Source of the DNA: Nonomuraea cypriaca
GTDB taxonomy: Bacteria > Actinomycetota > Actinomycetes > Streptosporangiales > Streptosporangiaceae
Assembly: GCF_015645445.1 (NCBI RefSeq)
Contig: NZ_JADOGI010000032.1
Location: 1-64,000, forward strand
Direction: 5' to 3'
Length of the DNA: 64,000 nucleotides
Shown: piece by piece, positions 17,383-26,236 of the stretch
Numbering within the stretch: the stretch's first letter is position 1
Layout of the letters: each line of letters opens with the position of its first letter
Made by a program: the position numbers and the translations under genes
The notes under the pieces: model-generated
Database searches by the model: none
Told to the model about the DNA's origin: nothing
Seen by the model: only the letters and a program-made list of their open reading frames with translations

Positions 17383-18411
17383 ATGGAGAGAGTTCGCGTC
17401 GGCCTCAAGGACGTGGCCCGCCTGGCCGGCGTCTCGGTGAAGACCGTCTCGAACGTCGTCAACGGCTACGTGCACGTCACCCCGGCCACCCGCACCCGGG
17501 TCGAGGCGGCCATCAAGGAGCTCGACTACCGTCCCAACCTGTCGGCCAGAAACCTGCGTCAGGGACGCACAGGGATCATCGCGCTGGCCGTGCCCGAGCT
17601 GGACATCCCCTACTTCGCGGAGCTCGCCAGGCTCGTGGTGGCGCGGGCGGAGGAGCGGGGGCTGACAGTGCTGATCGACCAGACCGGCGCCTCCAAGGAG
17701 CGCGAGCAGCTCGTCGCCGAGGGCTTCCGCGCCCACCTGATCGACGGCCTGATCCTGAGCCCGCTCGCGCTGACGCCCGAGGACCTGGCCGCCCGCATGG
17801 ACAACACCCCGATGGTGCTGCTGGGCGAGCGCGTCTACGAGGGGCCTGCCGACCACGTCGTGGTGGACAACGTGGCTGCGGCCAGGAAGGCGACCCTGCA
17901 CCTGGCCGCGCTCGGCCGCCGCCGCATCGCCGCGATCGGCGCCCAGGACGACGCGGCGGCGGAGTCGTCCCGGCTGCGGCTGGCCGGCTATCGGCAGGCC
18001 CTGCGCGAGGCGGGGCTGCCGGCGGACGACCGGCTGGTGGTGCCGGTGCGGGACTACCACCGGGCGGACGGGGCCCATGCGATGGCCCGCCTGCTCGACT
18101 CCGGTCAGACGCCGGACGCCGTCTTCTGCTTCAACGACCTGCTGGCCCTCGGCGCCCTGCGCACTCTTCTCGAACGCGGTCACTCCGTCCCCGGAGAGGT
18201 GGCACTGGTGGGCTTCGACGACATCGAGGACGGCCGCTACGCCACCCCGACGCTCACCACGATCTCCCCCGACAAGCAGGCGATCGCCGGGCTGGCGGTG
18301 GACCTGCTGGCCGATCGCATGGCCAAGCGCGTGGTCCAGGGTTCGCGGGTGGAGGCGCGGGAGATCCGGGTTCCGTACCGGCTGGTGATCCGGGAGAGCA
18401 CCAGCGGGTAG
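17383..18411 (+). CDS. LacI-family transcriptional regulator
   Basis: 342 residues from ATG 17383 (MERVRVGLKDVARLAGVSVK). The LacI helix-turn-helix includes TVSNVVNGYVHVTPATRTRV and the hinge LDYRPNLSARNLRQGRTG. The sugar-binding core ends with FDDIEDGRYATPTLTTI. It lies 79 bp after the GntR gene and 10 bp before the LigD-like gene. No sugar operon adjoins it directly, so the fucose-type operon or its own neighbours are possible targets. A longer frame from 17143 merely shadows the GntR gene. Confidence 0.85.
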   Translation: MERVRVGLKDVARLAGVSVKTVSNVVNGYVHVTPATRTRVEAAIKELDYRPNLSARNLRQGRTGIIALAVPELDIPYFAELARLVVARAEERGLTVLIDQTGASKEREQLVAEGFRAHLIDGLILSPLALTPEDLAARMDNTPMVLLGERVYEGPADHVVVDNVAAARKATLHLAALGRRRIAAIGAQDDAAAESSRLRLAGYRQALREAGLPADDRLVVPVRDYHRADGAHAMARLLDSGQTPDAVFCFNDLLALGALRTLLERGHSVPGEVALVGFDDIEDGRYATPTLTTISPDKQAIAGLAVDLLADRMAKRVVQGSRVEAREIRVPYRLVIRESTSG

Positions 18412-18421
18412 GACCGGTTTC

Positions 18422-19369
18422 GTGTCCGACAAACTGGAGCGATACCGGAAAAAGCGCGACGCGGAACGTACCCCCGAGCCCGTCCCCGAGGCGACTCCCT
18501 CCCCTTCTGACGGCCACGCGTTCGTCATCCAGGAACACCACGCCCGCTCGCTGCACTGGGACCTGCGCCTGGAACGCGACGGCGTCCTGGTCTCCTGGGC
18601 CGTGCCCAAGGGCCTGCCCGGCGACCCCGGCACCAACCACCTCGCCGTCCACACCGAGGACCATCCGATGGAGTACCTCACCTTCCACGGCGAGATCCCC
18701 CAGGGCGAGTACGGCGGCGGCACCATGACCATCTGGGACACCGGCAGCTACGAGACGGAGAAGTGGTCGGACCGCGAGGTCAAGTTCGTCCTGCACGGCG
18801 AGCGGGCTTCTGGCCGGTTCGTCCTGTTCCAGACCCGGGGCAAGAACTGGATGATCCACCGCATGGACCCGCCGGCCCGCGACCCCCTCCCGTCCGTGGA
18901 GCCCATGCTCCCCACCGAACGCGCCAAGCCGCCGCGCGACACCTCGGCCTACGCCTTCGAGTTCGCCTTCGGCGGCCGCCGCCTCCTGGTCCCCGTCGAG
19001 GGCGGCCGCACCGCGGCCGCGCGCGAGCACCCGTGGTTGCGGGAGCTGGCGGCGTCGTTCGGCAGCCGCACGGCGGTGCTGGACGGCGAGCTGGCCACGC
19101 TCGGGGGCGCCGAGATCCTCGTCTTCTACGACCTCCTGTACGACGACGGCCACTCGCTCGTCGCGGAGCCCTACACGACCCGGCGGGCGGCCCTGGAGGC
19201 GCTCGGCCTGTCGGGCGGCCACTGGCAGACCGCGCCTTCCTGGCCGGGGGAGGCGGGGCCGGTGCGGCGAGCGGCCCGCGAACAGGGCCTGCCCGGCGTC
19301 ATCGCCAAACGCCTGACCTCCCCGTACGAGCCTGGCCCGTCCAAATCCTGGCTGCTCATCCCCTCCTGA
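18422..19369 (+). CDS. LigD-type 3'-phosphoesterase domain fused to a degenerate DNA ligase domain
   Basis: 315 residues. Residues about 30-155 are the DNA polymerase-ligase N-terminal (phosphoesterase) domain, with FVIQEHHARSLHWDLRLERD, SWAVPKGLP and IPQGEYGGGTMTIWD. Those His, Asp and Arg residues cut 3'-phosphoryl ends during NHEJ. Residues about 165-315 follow an ATP-dependent ligase scaffold (EPMLPTE, then DGELA, then GVIAKRL), but the nucleotidyl lysine motif ExKxDGxR is replaced by FEFAFGGRRLL. Ligase activity is therefore unlikely. No ku or polymerase gene is nearby. Confidence 0.8.
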   Translation: MSDKLERYRKKRDAERTPEPVPEATPSPSDGHAFVIQEHHARSLHWDLRLERDGVLVSWAVPKGLPGDPGTNHLAVHTEDHPMEYLTFHGEIPQGEYGGGTMTIWDTGSYETEKWSDREVKFVLHGERASGRFVLFQTRGKNWMIHRMDPPARDPLPSVEPMLPTERAKPPRDTSAYAFEFAFGGRRLLVPVEGGRTAAAREHPWLRELAASFGSRTAVLDGELATLGGAEILVFYDLLYDDGHSLVAEPYTTRRAALEALGLSGGHWQTAPSWPGEAGPVRRAAREQGLPGVIAKRLTSPYEPGPSKSWLLIPS

Positions 19370-19384
19370 CCCACCGCCAAAGGA

Positions 19385-19499
19385 GCGACCAAACCACCAC
19401 TCATCCTGCGACCAGACCACCACGGATCTTGCGACAAAGCAACCACGAACTCTGCGACCAATCCACCACGATCATGGCGACCAGACCACCATACGAGGC
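19385..19499. repeat. Five tandem 23-bp repeats
   Basis: Units begin at 19385, 19408, 19431, 19454 and 19477, exactly 23 bp apart. Each starts GCGACCAnnCCACCA (unit 3: GCGACAAAGCAACCA), followed by 7-8 variable bases. The array fills the gap between the LigD-like gene and the AAA ATPase gene, ending about 12 bp before the ATPase start. Confidence 0.85.
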
Positions 19500-19511
19500 G
19501 CCGTCTGTGCC

Positions 19512-20780
19512 ATGCTTGGGCTCGTGGTCAGTACTCCTTTGGGCAGGGTGGTGCCACGTCATGCCGAAAAGGCCGTGACGGAGGCGCTGACCGACACCCG
19601 TGTCGTCCTGATCAACGGCGCACGGCAAACCGGCAAGAGCACCTTGGTCAAACAGATCGCCAAAGGAAGAGCGGCGGAGTGGCGTGATCTGGACAGAGAG
19701 TTCATGCGGCAAGGGGCCATGAACGACCCGGAGGGCTTCGTCGATTTCCCCGAGATGATGGTCATCGACGAGATCCAACGCGTGCCGGAGCTGCTGCTGG
19801 CCATCAAAGCCCAGGTCGACGACAACTCCAGACCTGGTCGCTACCTGCTCACGGGCTCGGCTCGCATACTCGGCCTGCGAGCGTTGCCGGACGCCCTTGT
19901 GGGCCGGATGGAGACCATCGAGCTTTGGCCCTTCTCTCAAGGAGAGATCGACAGCACGCCCGACGGCTTCGTCGACGCGATCTTCGCTCAGGGCGCCGAC
20001 CTTCGCCACACCTCCGAGATCTCCCGCGCCGCCTACGCGGAACGCATCGTCCGGGGAGGCTTTCCCGAAGCGGTCAGCCGGGTCAACGCTCGGAGGCGGC
20101 AGCGCTTTTTCGACTCTTACCTGGGTGACTTGATCGCCCGCGATGTGAGCGAGCTCTCCGCGATCGAGCGGCTACCCGACATGCACGCACTCACCCGTCT
20201 ACTGGCCGCGCGGTCCGGTCAGCTCCTTGGCCGTCAGTCCATCGGCAACGAGCTCGGGCTTCCCGCAAGCACCACGAACCGCTACCTCAGCCTCCTTGAA
20301 GAGGTCTACCTGATCAAGCGCGTACCCGCCTGGTCGCGCAACCTCAGCAGCCGCGCCGTCAGCACCACCAAGGTGGCCTTCGTCGACTCCGGAATCGCGG
20401 CGAACCTGCTCGGCGTCGACGCGCGAGGGCTCATTCGCCCCAACGGGCTGTTCGGCCCGCTACTGGAGGGCTTCGTCCTCATGGAGCTCGCACGACAACT
20501 GACCTGGGCGGAAGACCACATCGATCTGTACCACTACCGGACGAAGGACGGAGTCGAGGTGGACGCCGTCCTGGAGAACCGGCGAGGTCAGGTGGTGGCC
20601 ATCGAGGTGAAGGCCGCCTCCACCGTCCGTGCGGACGATTTCCGCGGCCTGCGACACCTCGCCGATCGACTCGGCGACGACTTCGTCGCCGGGATCGTCC
20701 TGCACACCGGCGGGCAGGCGCTCCCCTTCGGCGACCGGATGCTGGCCATGCCCGTCGGCGCGCTGTGGGAGGTCGGCTGA
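19512..20780 (+). CDS. AAA (AAA_14) ATPase with C-terminal DUF4143 domain
   Basis: 422 residues. Walker A is INGARQTGKSTLVKQIA and the Walker B-like strand is MMVIDEIQRVPELLLAIK. A sensor-type TGSARILGLR and a winged-helix linker (GNELGLPASTTNRYLSLLEE) precede the DUF4143 domain, which keeps the nuclease-like EVDAVLENRRGQVVAIEVKA. These proteins are widespread and mobile, with no settled function. GTG 19524 is an alternative start. A 23-bp repeat array immediately precedes it, and the convergent aldo-keto reductase ends 10 bp after its stop. Confidence 0.85.
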   Translation: MLGLVVSTPLGRVVPRHAEKAVTEALTDTRVVLINGARQTGKSTLVKQIAKGRAAEWRDLDREFMRQGAMNDPEGFVDFPEMMVIDEIQRVPELLLAIKAQVDDNSRPGRYLLTGSARILGLRALPDALVGRMETIELWPFSQGEIDSTPDGFVDAIFAQGADLRHTSEISRAAYAERIVRGGFPEAVSRVNARRRQRFFDSYLGDLIARDVSELSAIERLPDMHALTRLLAARSGQLLGRQSIGNELGLPASTTNRYLSLLEEVYLIKRVPAWSRNLSSRAVSTTKVAFVDSGIAANLLGVDARGLIRPNGLFGPLLEGFVLMELARQLTWAEDHIDLYHYRTKDGVEVDAVLENRRGQVVAIEVKAASTVRADDFRGLRHLADRLGDDFVAGIVLHTGGQALPFGDRMLAMPVGALWEVG

Positions 20781-20790
20781 GGATTGCTTC

Positions 20791-21723
20791 TCAGTCAGGA
20801 TGAGAGAGCAAGCCCTGCGACGCCAGGTCCTCCCACAGCGCGTCGGGGACCGGGCGGGACCAGAGGGCGGCGTTCGCGGTGACCTCTTCCGGTGCGCGGG
20901 CCCCGAGGACGATCGAGGCGATCGCCGGGTGGCGCAGCGGGAAGGCCATGGCCGCCTGGGGCAGGGAGACGCCGTGTCGCTCGCAGACCTCGGCGATCCG
21001 CGCGGCCTTCGCCACGAGCGGCGCCGGCGCGGGCCGGTAGTCGAACGTGCCCGACGGCTCGGCGGTGGCGAGGATGCCGCTGTTGAAGACCCCCGCCGCC
21101 AGCACCTTGACCCCGCGTTTCACGCACTCCTCCAGGAGCGGCAGGCCCGACTGGTCGAGGAGGGTGTAGCGGCCCGCGAGCATGACGACGTCGATGTCGG
21201 TCTCCTGGACGAAGCGCAGCGGCGCCTGCCACTGGTTCATCCCGACGCCGATCGCCTGCACCATGCCCTCGGCCCGCACCTCGGCCAGCGCCGGGTACGC
21301 CGCCCCGATCGCCTGGTCCACGTGGTCGTCGGGGTCATGGATGAGCGCGATGTCGATGGCCGGCAGCCCGAGCCTGGCCAGGGACTCCTTCAGTGATCTG
21401 CGTACGCCGTCGCGCGAGAAGTCCCACACGCGGTGCAACTCGGCGGGTACGTCATAGCCCTCGTCGTCCCGGGCGCCCTCGGCCGGTGCGGGCACCAGCA
21501 GGCGGCCGACCTTCGTGGACGAGGTGTAGCCCGAGCGGCCGGCGAGCGCCGCGCCGAGACGGCGTTCGGACAGGCCGAGCCCGTAGTGGGGCGCGGTGTC
21601 GAACAGGCGCACCCCGCTCTCCCACGCGGCGTCGACCGTGGCGCGCGCCTGCTCCTCGGAAACCTCCTGGAACAGGTTGCCGAGCGGCGCGCCACCCATG
21701 CCATAACGGGGCAACTCAATCAT
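20791..21723 (-). CDS. Aldo-keto reductase, L-fucose/D-threo-aldose dehydrogenase-like
   Basis: 310 residues. AKR catalytic elements are FDTAPHYGLGLSERRLG (Asp, Tyr), TSSTKVGRLL (Lys) and IALIHDPDDHVD (His). These segments resemble aldose 1-dehydrogenases that oxidise L-fucose to L-fuconolactone. It is the last gene of the fucose-type operon, 157 bp after the permease, and would supply the first step of the pathway encoded upstream. Confidence 0.8.
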   Translation of the reverse strand: MIELPRYGMGGAPLGNLFQEVSEEQARATVDAAWESGVRLFDTAPHYGLGLSERRLGAALAGRSGYTSSTKVGRLLVPAPAEGARDDEGYDVPAELHRVWDFSRDGVRRSLKESLARLGLPAIDIALIHDPDDHVDQAIGAAYPALAEVRAEGMVQAIGVGMNQWQAPLRFVQETDIDVVMLAGRYTLLDQSGLPLLEECVKRGVKVLAAGVFNSGILATAEPSGTFDYRPAPAPLVAKAARIAEVCERHGVSLPQAAMAFPLRHPAIASIVLGARAPEEVTANAALWSRPVPDALWEDLASQGLLSHPD

Positions 21724-21880
21724 TCAACGTCTCCCAGCACCAAAACTCCCACTTCCCCACCGACCAACCGGTCTCGCCCGGCCAGCACCTCCGCAGCCAG
21801 ACCGGCCGGTGCACCTGCTTCCAGGTCCGTCCGGCAGCCGCCTGGTCGGCGCGGCCCGCCGCGGATCACCGGCTCGCGCA

Positions 21881-22870
21881 TCAATCTTGTGCCTTTCCGC
21901 CGGCTATTCGGCTGATCATCAGGGCGATGAGGATGATGGCGCCGTAGATCACCGGCTGCCAGAATCCCGAGACGCCGATGAGGGTCAGGATGTTCTGCAC
22001 CAGGCCGATCACCAGCACGCCCGTGAGCGCGCCCAGAATCGTACCCTTGCCGCCGTCCATGCTGACCCCGCCGATGACGGCGGCCGCGAACACCATGAAG
22101 ATCCAGCCGACGCCCTGGTTGTTGCCGATCGCCCCGAGACGCCCGGTCTCCAGTACGCCGGCCAGCGCCGCCAGCGTCCCGCCCAGGATGAACACGCCGT
22201 ACAGCACCCGGCCCACCCGGATGCCGGCGGCGCGGGCGGCGTCGGCGTTGCCGCCGATGGCGTACAGGGAGCGGCCGAGACGGAGGTAGCCGAGCCCGAA
22301 GATGCCCGCCACGAACAGCGCCCCGGCGATCCAGATGGCCGCGGGCAGGCCGAGCCACAGGGCGCTGCCCAGGTAGAGGATCGATTCGGGCAGCTCGAAC
22401 AGCGTCTTGCCCTCCGTCGGCCCCTGCAGGAAGCCGTGCACGATGATCAGCATGGCCAGCGTGACGATGAACGCCGACAGCTGGAACCTGATGATCAGAA
22501 AGCCGTTGAAGGCGCCGATGGCCGCGCCGACGAGCAGGGCGAGCGGGATGACCAGGGTGCCGGGCAACCCGAGGCCGAATCCGCCCGCGGACACCGGGAT
22601 CACCAGCATCACGGCGATGGCCGGCGCGGTGCCGACCGTCGACTCCAGCGACAGGTCGAACTTGCCGGCGATCAGGATCATCGCCTCGGCCAGCACGAGG
22701 AGCGAGATCGCCGCCTGCTGCTGGAGCACGTTCGTCAGGTTGCCTGGGGTCAGGAAGGTCGGGTCCAGGAACGCGCCCACGACGAGTAGCAGCACGATCA
22801 CGGGAACCAGCGTCAGGTCACGGAATCTGGCCAGCCGCAACCGGGGGGCGGGCGCAGTCAAAGTGGTCAA
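21881..22870 (-). CDS. Sugar ABC transporter permease (RbsC type)
   Basis: About 329 residues from TTG 22870, which overlaps the ATPase stop and has AGAGGA just upstream; the longer frame from 22915 would overlap the ATPase by 49 bp. Eight to ten hydrophobic segments are evident. Family markers are GKFDLSLESTVG, AIGGNADAARAAGIRV and FAAAVIGGVSMDGGKGTILG. It forms the membrane channel with the adjacent ATPase and binding protein. Confidence 0.88.
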   Translation of the reverse strand: MTTLTAPAPRLRLARFRDLTLVPVIVLLLVVGAFLDPTFLTPGNLTNVLQQQAAISLLVLAEAMILIAGKFDLSLESTVGTAPAIAVMLVIPVSAGGFGLGLPGTLVIPLALLVGAAIGAFNGFLIIRFQLSAFIVTLAMLIIVHGFLQGPTEGKTLFELPESILYLGSALWLGLPAAIWIAGALFVAGIFGLGYLRLGRSLYAIGGNADAARAAGIRVGRVLYGVFILGGTLAALAGVLETGRLGAIGNNQGVGWIFMVFAAAVIGGVSMDGGKGTILGALTGVLVIGLVQNILTLIGVSGFWQPVIYGAIILIALMISRIAGGKAQD

Positions 22871-24348
22871 TCCTCTATGCCTTCCATCACTGCCACGAGC
22901 TCGTGGTCGGTCCACCCACGCGGCACGTCCTTGACGACCCGGCCGTGGAACATCACCAGCACCCTGTCGCAGATGCGCAGGTCGTCGAGCTCGTCGGAGA
23001 CGAGTACGGCCCCCGCTCCCCGCTCGACCGCGTCCTCGACGGCGCCGAGCAGGGCTTGCTTGGCCTTGACGTCGACGCCGGCGGTCGGGTTGATCACGAC
23101 GAGCACCGTCGGGTCGTCCACGAGCGCCCGCGCGAACACGACCTTCTGCGCGTTCCCCCCGGACAGGTCGCCGACGGGTTGGTCGGCGCCTTCGGTCTTG
23201 ATGTCGAGATCCTTGATCAGCTGCTCGGCCTTGGCGCGGCGCCGGGCGGGCGACACCATGCCGTACCGGCCCAGCTTGCGGGCGATCGGGAACGTGGTGT
23301 TCTCGCCCACCGACAGCAGCGGCACGAAGCCCTCGTGGTGCCGATCTTCCGGTACGAAGCCGAGCCCGGCCTTGAGCGCCGCGGGCACGTCGCCCGGCCT
23401 GACGCGCGTGCCGTTGACCGTGATCGTGCCCGCGTCCGCCTTGCGCAGCCCGACCAGGGTTTCGGCCAGGCCGACCTTGCCGCTGCTCGCCGACCCGCCC
23501 AGGCCGACGACCTCGCCCGATTTAACGGAAATATCGATGTTTGTGTAGCGGCCGGTCAGCGAGAGGCCCTCGCCTGACAACACCACCGCGCCGCCCGGTG
23601 CGCGGGAGCGGGACTCGTACACCGACGTGGCCTCCCCCGTCATCGCGGCGACCAGTTCGTCGTGCGGCAGGCCGGCGACCGGCCTGGTCGTGACGTGCCT
23701 GGCGTCGCGGAAGACCGTCACGCTCTGGCAGATCTCGTAGACCTCGTCGAGGTGGTGGGAGATGTACATCATCGTGACGCCCTGCTCGCGCAGCGAGCGC
23801 ATCCGGCCGAACAGCCGCTCGATGGCCGGACCGTCGAGCCTGGCGGTCGGCTCGTCGAGGATGATGAACCTGGCCCCGAACGACAGCGCGCGAGCGATCT
23901 CCACGAGCTGCCGCTGCTCCACGCTCAGGTCTCCGGCCAGCGCCTGCGCGTCGACGTCCACCTCGTACGTGTCCAGCAGCTCGCGCGCCCTGACCCGCAG
24001 CGCCCGCCAGTTGATCGCCCCACGCGTGTCGGTCTGGCGGTTGAGGAAGAGGTTCTCGGCGACCGACAGCGCCGGGATGATCGTGGACTTCTGGTAGACG
24101 CAGGCGACGCGCTGCCGCCAGGCGTCGCGGTCGGCCAGCGCGGGCGCCGGCTCCCCCGCGAAGAGCACCTCGCCCGCGTCCGGCCGCTGGAGCCCGGTGA
24201 GGATCGACACCAGGGTGGACTTGCCGGCGCCGTTCCTGCCGACGAGCGCGTGGGTCTCGCCCTCGGCGATCGCGATCTCCGCGCCGTTGAGCGCGGTGGT
24301 CGGGCCGAAGCGCTTCACGACGTTTCGGGCTTCAACATGATTTTTCAT
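22867..24348 (-). CDS. Sugar ABC transporter ATP-binding protein (two domains, RbsA/MglA type)
   Basis: 493 residues, two fused ATPase domains. Domain 1 is intact: Walker A GRNGAGKST, signature LSVEQRQLVEIARAL, Walker B FIILDEPTARLDG. Domain 2 has a P-loop-like GGSASSGKVGLAET and signature LSGGNAQKVVFARAL, but its Walker B is VLVVINPTAGVDV where DEPT is usual, so the second ATP site is probably non-hydrolytic. It overlaps the binding-protein stop (TAATG) and the permease start. Confidence 0.88.
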   Translation of the reverse strand: MKNHVEARNVVKRFGPTTALNGAEIAIAEGETHALVGRNGAGKSTLVSILTGLQRPDAGEVLFAGEPAPALADRDAWRQRVACVYQKSTIIPALSVAENLFLNRQTDTRGAINWRALRVRARELLDTYEVDVDAQALAGDLSVEQRQLVEIARALSFGARFIILDEPTARLDGPAIERLFGRMRSLREQGVTMMYISHHLDEVYEICQSVTVFRDARHVTTRPVAGLPHDELVAAMTGEATSVYESRSRAPGGAVVLSGEGLSLTGRYTNIDISVKSGEVVGLGGSASSGKVGLAETLVGLRKADAGTITVNGTRVRPGDVPAALKAGLGFVPEDRHHEGFVPLLSVGENTTFPIARKLGRYGMVSPARRRAKAEQLIKDLDIKTEGADQPVGDLSGGNAQKVVFARALVDDPTVLVVINPTAGVDVKAKQALLGAVEDAVERGAGAVLVSDELDDLRICDRVLVMFHGRVVKDVPRGWTDHELVAVMEGIED

Positions 24349-25367
24349 TACTTGACCTGGTTGCCCCAGAGAGTCTGGTCGTCCACATTCTCCTTGGTCA
24401 CCAGGGGCGCGGGGAGTTGGTCCTCCAGGCCGTTCTGGAGCTGGATGATCGTGCTGCCGTGGTCGGTCGGGCCCGGCTTGAACGTCTTGCCCTCCGCCGC
24501 CGCCTTGGCGTAGAAGAGGGCGTACTTCGCGTACAGGTCGGCCGGCTGCGAGACCGTGGCGTCGATGTCGCCCTTGCGGATCGCCTCGAACTCCTGCGGG
24601 ATCCCGTCATTGGAGATCACGAAGATGTGCTTGGGGTCCTCCGGCGGGACGAGCAGGCCCTTCTGCCTCAGCACCTGCAGCGTCGGGGCCAGGTGAACCC
24701 CGCCCGCGTGCATATAGATGCCCTTGATGTCAGGGTTCTGCTCCAGGCGGGTCTGCAGCATGGACGCGGCCTTGCTGCCCTCCCACTCGGTCGGCTCGCT
24801 GAACACCGTGATGTCGGGGAACTTCGCCTTCATGCACTCCAGGAACGCCTCCGACCTGTCACGGCCGTTGATCGAGCTGAGCGCGCCCTGGAGTTGCACG
24901 ACCTTGCCCTTGCCACCGAGTTGCTCACCGAGGAACTCGCACGCCTTGGTCCCGTACGCGCGGTTGTCGGCGCGTACGACCATGTAGACCTTGCCTTTGT
25001 CCGGCCGGGTGTCGACGGTCACGACGGGGATCTTCTTGTTCTCGAGCTGCGTCAGCGTGTTGGCGACGGCGCCGGTGTCCTGCGGAGCCATGACGATCAC
25101 CTTGGCGCCCTGACCGGTCAGCGCCTGCACGTTGTTGACCAGCTTGGCCACGTCGTTCTGCGAGTTCGTGGCGGGCATGAGGTCCGCCTTGAGCTCGCCG
25201 GCCATCTGCGGAACGTACTTGATGTAGGAGTTCCAGAAGTCGGAGTCGGCGCGCGGATGATCGATGCCGATCTTGACGCTGCCGCCTCCTTCCGTCGAGG
25301 TGCCTGAGCCGCACGCGGTGACGGCCACCATCAGGGCCGCGACCGCGACCGCCGGTCCGAACTTCAT
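24348..25367 (-). CDS. Sugar-binding lipoprotein of the ABC transporter
   Basis: 339 residues. The signal peptide ends in a lipobox (MVAVTAC GS, Cys at about residue 19), so it is anchored outside the membrane. The body is a type I periplasmic binding protein (KIGIDHPRADSDFWNSYIKY, VIVMAPQDTGAVANTLTQLE). Context with fuconate-degrading enzymes predicts L-fucose or a related 6-deoxy sugar as ligand. Confidence 0.88.
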   Translation of the reverse strand: MKFGPAVAVAALMVAVTACGSGTSTEGGGSVKIGIDHPRADSDFWNSYIKYVPQMAGELKADLMPATNSQNDVAKLVNNVQALTGQGAKVIVMAPQDTGAVANTLTQLENKKIPVVTVDTRPDKGKVYMVVRADNRAYGTKACEFLGEQLGGKGKVVQLQGALSSINGRDRSEAFLECMKAKFPDITVFSEPTEWEGSKAASMLQTRLEQNPDIKGIYMHAGGVHLAPTLQVLRQKGLLVPPEDPKHIFVISNDGIPQEFEAIRKGDIDATVSQPADLYAKYALFYAKAAAEGKTFKPGPTDHGSTIIQLQNGLEDQLPAPLVTKENVDDQTLWGNQVK

Positions 25368-25434
25368 TGGGGGGTACCTTCCTTAGCTGGCCTCCGGCCG
25401 GCCTTGGCCGGCCTTCTGTGGCCTTCGGTTGGCC

Positions 25435-26169
25435 TTAGTTGCTTGGCCGGAGCCTGAGCCCCTGCATGCCGCCGTCGACCGCGAGCGCGGTCCCGGTGGT
25501 CGCACCGGACTCGGGGCCGGCGAGGTAGGCGATCGCCGCGGCCACCTCCTCCGCGGTGACCAGGCGGCCCATCGGCTGCCTGGCGTTGAGCGCCGCCCGC
25601 TCCGCCTCCGGGTCGTCCGCCGAGTCGAGCAGCCTGCCCACCCACGGTGTGTCCGCGGTGCCGGGATTGACGCAGTTGACCCGGATGCCCTCGCGAATGT
25701 GGTCGGCGGCCATCGCCAGCGTCAGCGACAGCACCGCGCCCTTGGTCGCGCTGTAGAGCGCCCGCTGCGGCAGCCCGGCCGTGGCCGCGACCGAGCAGGT
25801 GTTCACGATGGCGGCGTGCTCCGACCTTCGCAGGTACGGCAGCGCGGCCCTGGCCACCCGCACCATGCCGAGCACGTTGACGTCGAACACCTTGTGCCAC
25901 TCGCTGTCCGGATTGTCCTCGATGGTGCCCTGCGCCCCGATGCCAGCGTTGTTGACCAGCACGTCGACGCCGCCCAGGCGCTCGGCGGCCTCGGCCACCG
26001 CGGCGCGCACGCCGGTGTCGTCGGTCACGTCCGCCTTGATCCCGATGAACGGCTCGCCGGGCGGCTGAAGGTCGAGGCAGGCGACCTTCATACCGCGCGC
26101 GGCCAGAGCGCCGGCCGCGGCCAGGCCGATGCCCGAGCCGCCGCCGGTCACGATCGCCTTCAAGCTCAT
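25435..26169 (-). CDS. SDR dehydrogenase, probable 2-keto-3-deoxy-L-fuconate dehydrogenase
   Basis: 244 residues from ATG 26169 with GGAGGGG upstream. Rossmann motif IVTGGGSGIGLAAAG; DVLVNNAGIG; catalytic Ser-Tyr-Lys in CSVAATAGLPQRALYSATKG. The operon position after fuconate dehydratase and before the transporter matches the oxidation of 2-keto-3-deoxy-L-fuconate to the 2,4-diketo acid. The longer frame from 26238 only reads through a duplicated start region. Substrate is inferred from neighbours. Confidence 0.82.
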   Translation of the reverse strand: MSLKAIVTGGGSGIGLAAAGALAARGMKVACLDLQPPGEPFIGIKADVTDDTGVRAAVAEAAERLGGVDVLVNNAGIGAQGTIEDNPDSEWHKVFDVNVLGMVRVARAALPYLRRSEHAAIVNTCSVAATAGLPQRALYSATKGAVLSLTLAMAADHIREGIRVNCVNPGTADTPWVGRLLDSADDPEAERAALNARQPMGRLVTAEEVAAAIAYLAGPESGATTGTALAVDGGMQGLRLRPSN

Positions 26170-26236
26170 GCGCCCCTCCATACCTTGCCGCAGGTCACGG
26201 CCGCTTTCCTGCTCATGCGTCCCTCCAGACCTCGCC
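26143..26236. repeat. 47-bp imperfect tandem duplication spanning a start region, creating a minicistron
   Basis: 26143-26189 and 26190-26236 match at 38 of 47 positions. Each copy carries, on the minus strand, GGAGGG(A/G)CGCATGAGC, a ribosome site plus start. The promoter-distal copy starts the SDR gene. The other overlaps the fuconate dehydratase stop and opens a 16-codon reading frame (26216 down to 26166) whose TGA overlaps the SDR ATG. Confidence 0.8.

Noticed and set aside
19385-19499. CRISPR array
   Set aside because: Conserved heads are about 15 bp with 8-bp variable parts, too short for repeats and spacers, and no cas genes are present.
25364-25900. Second frame over the SDR gene extending to the transporter
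   Set aside because: Out-of-frame reading of the dehydrogenase with no protein features.
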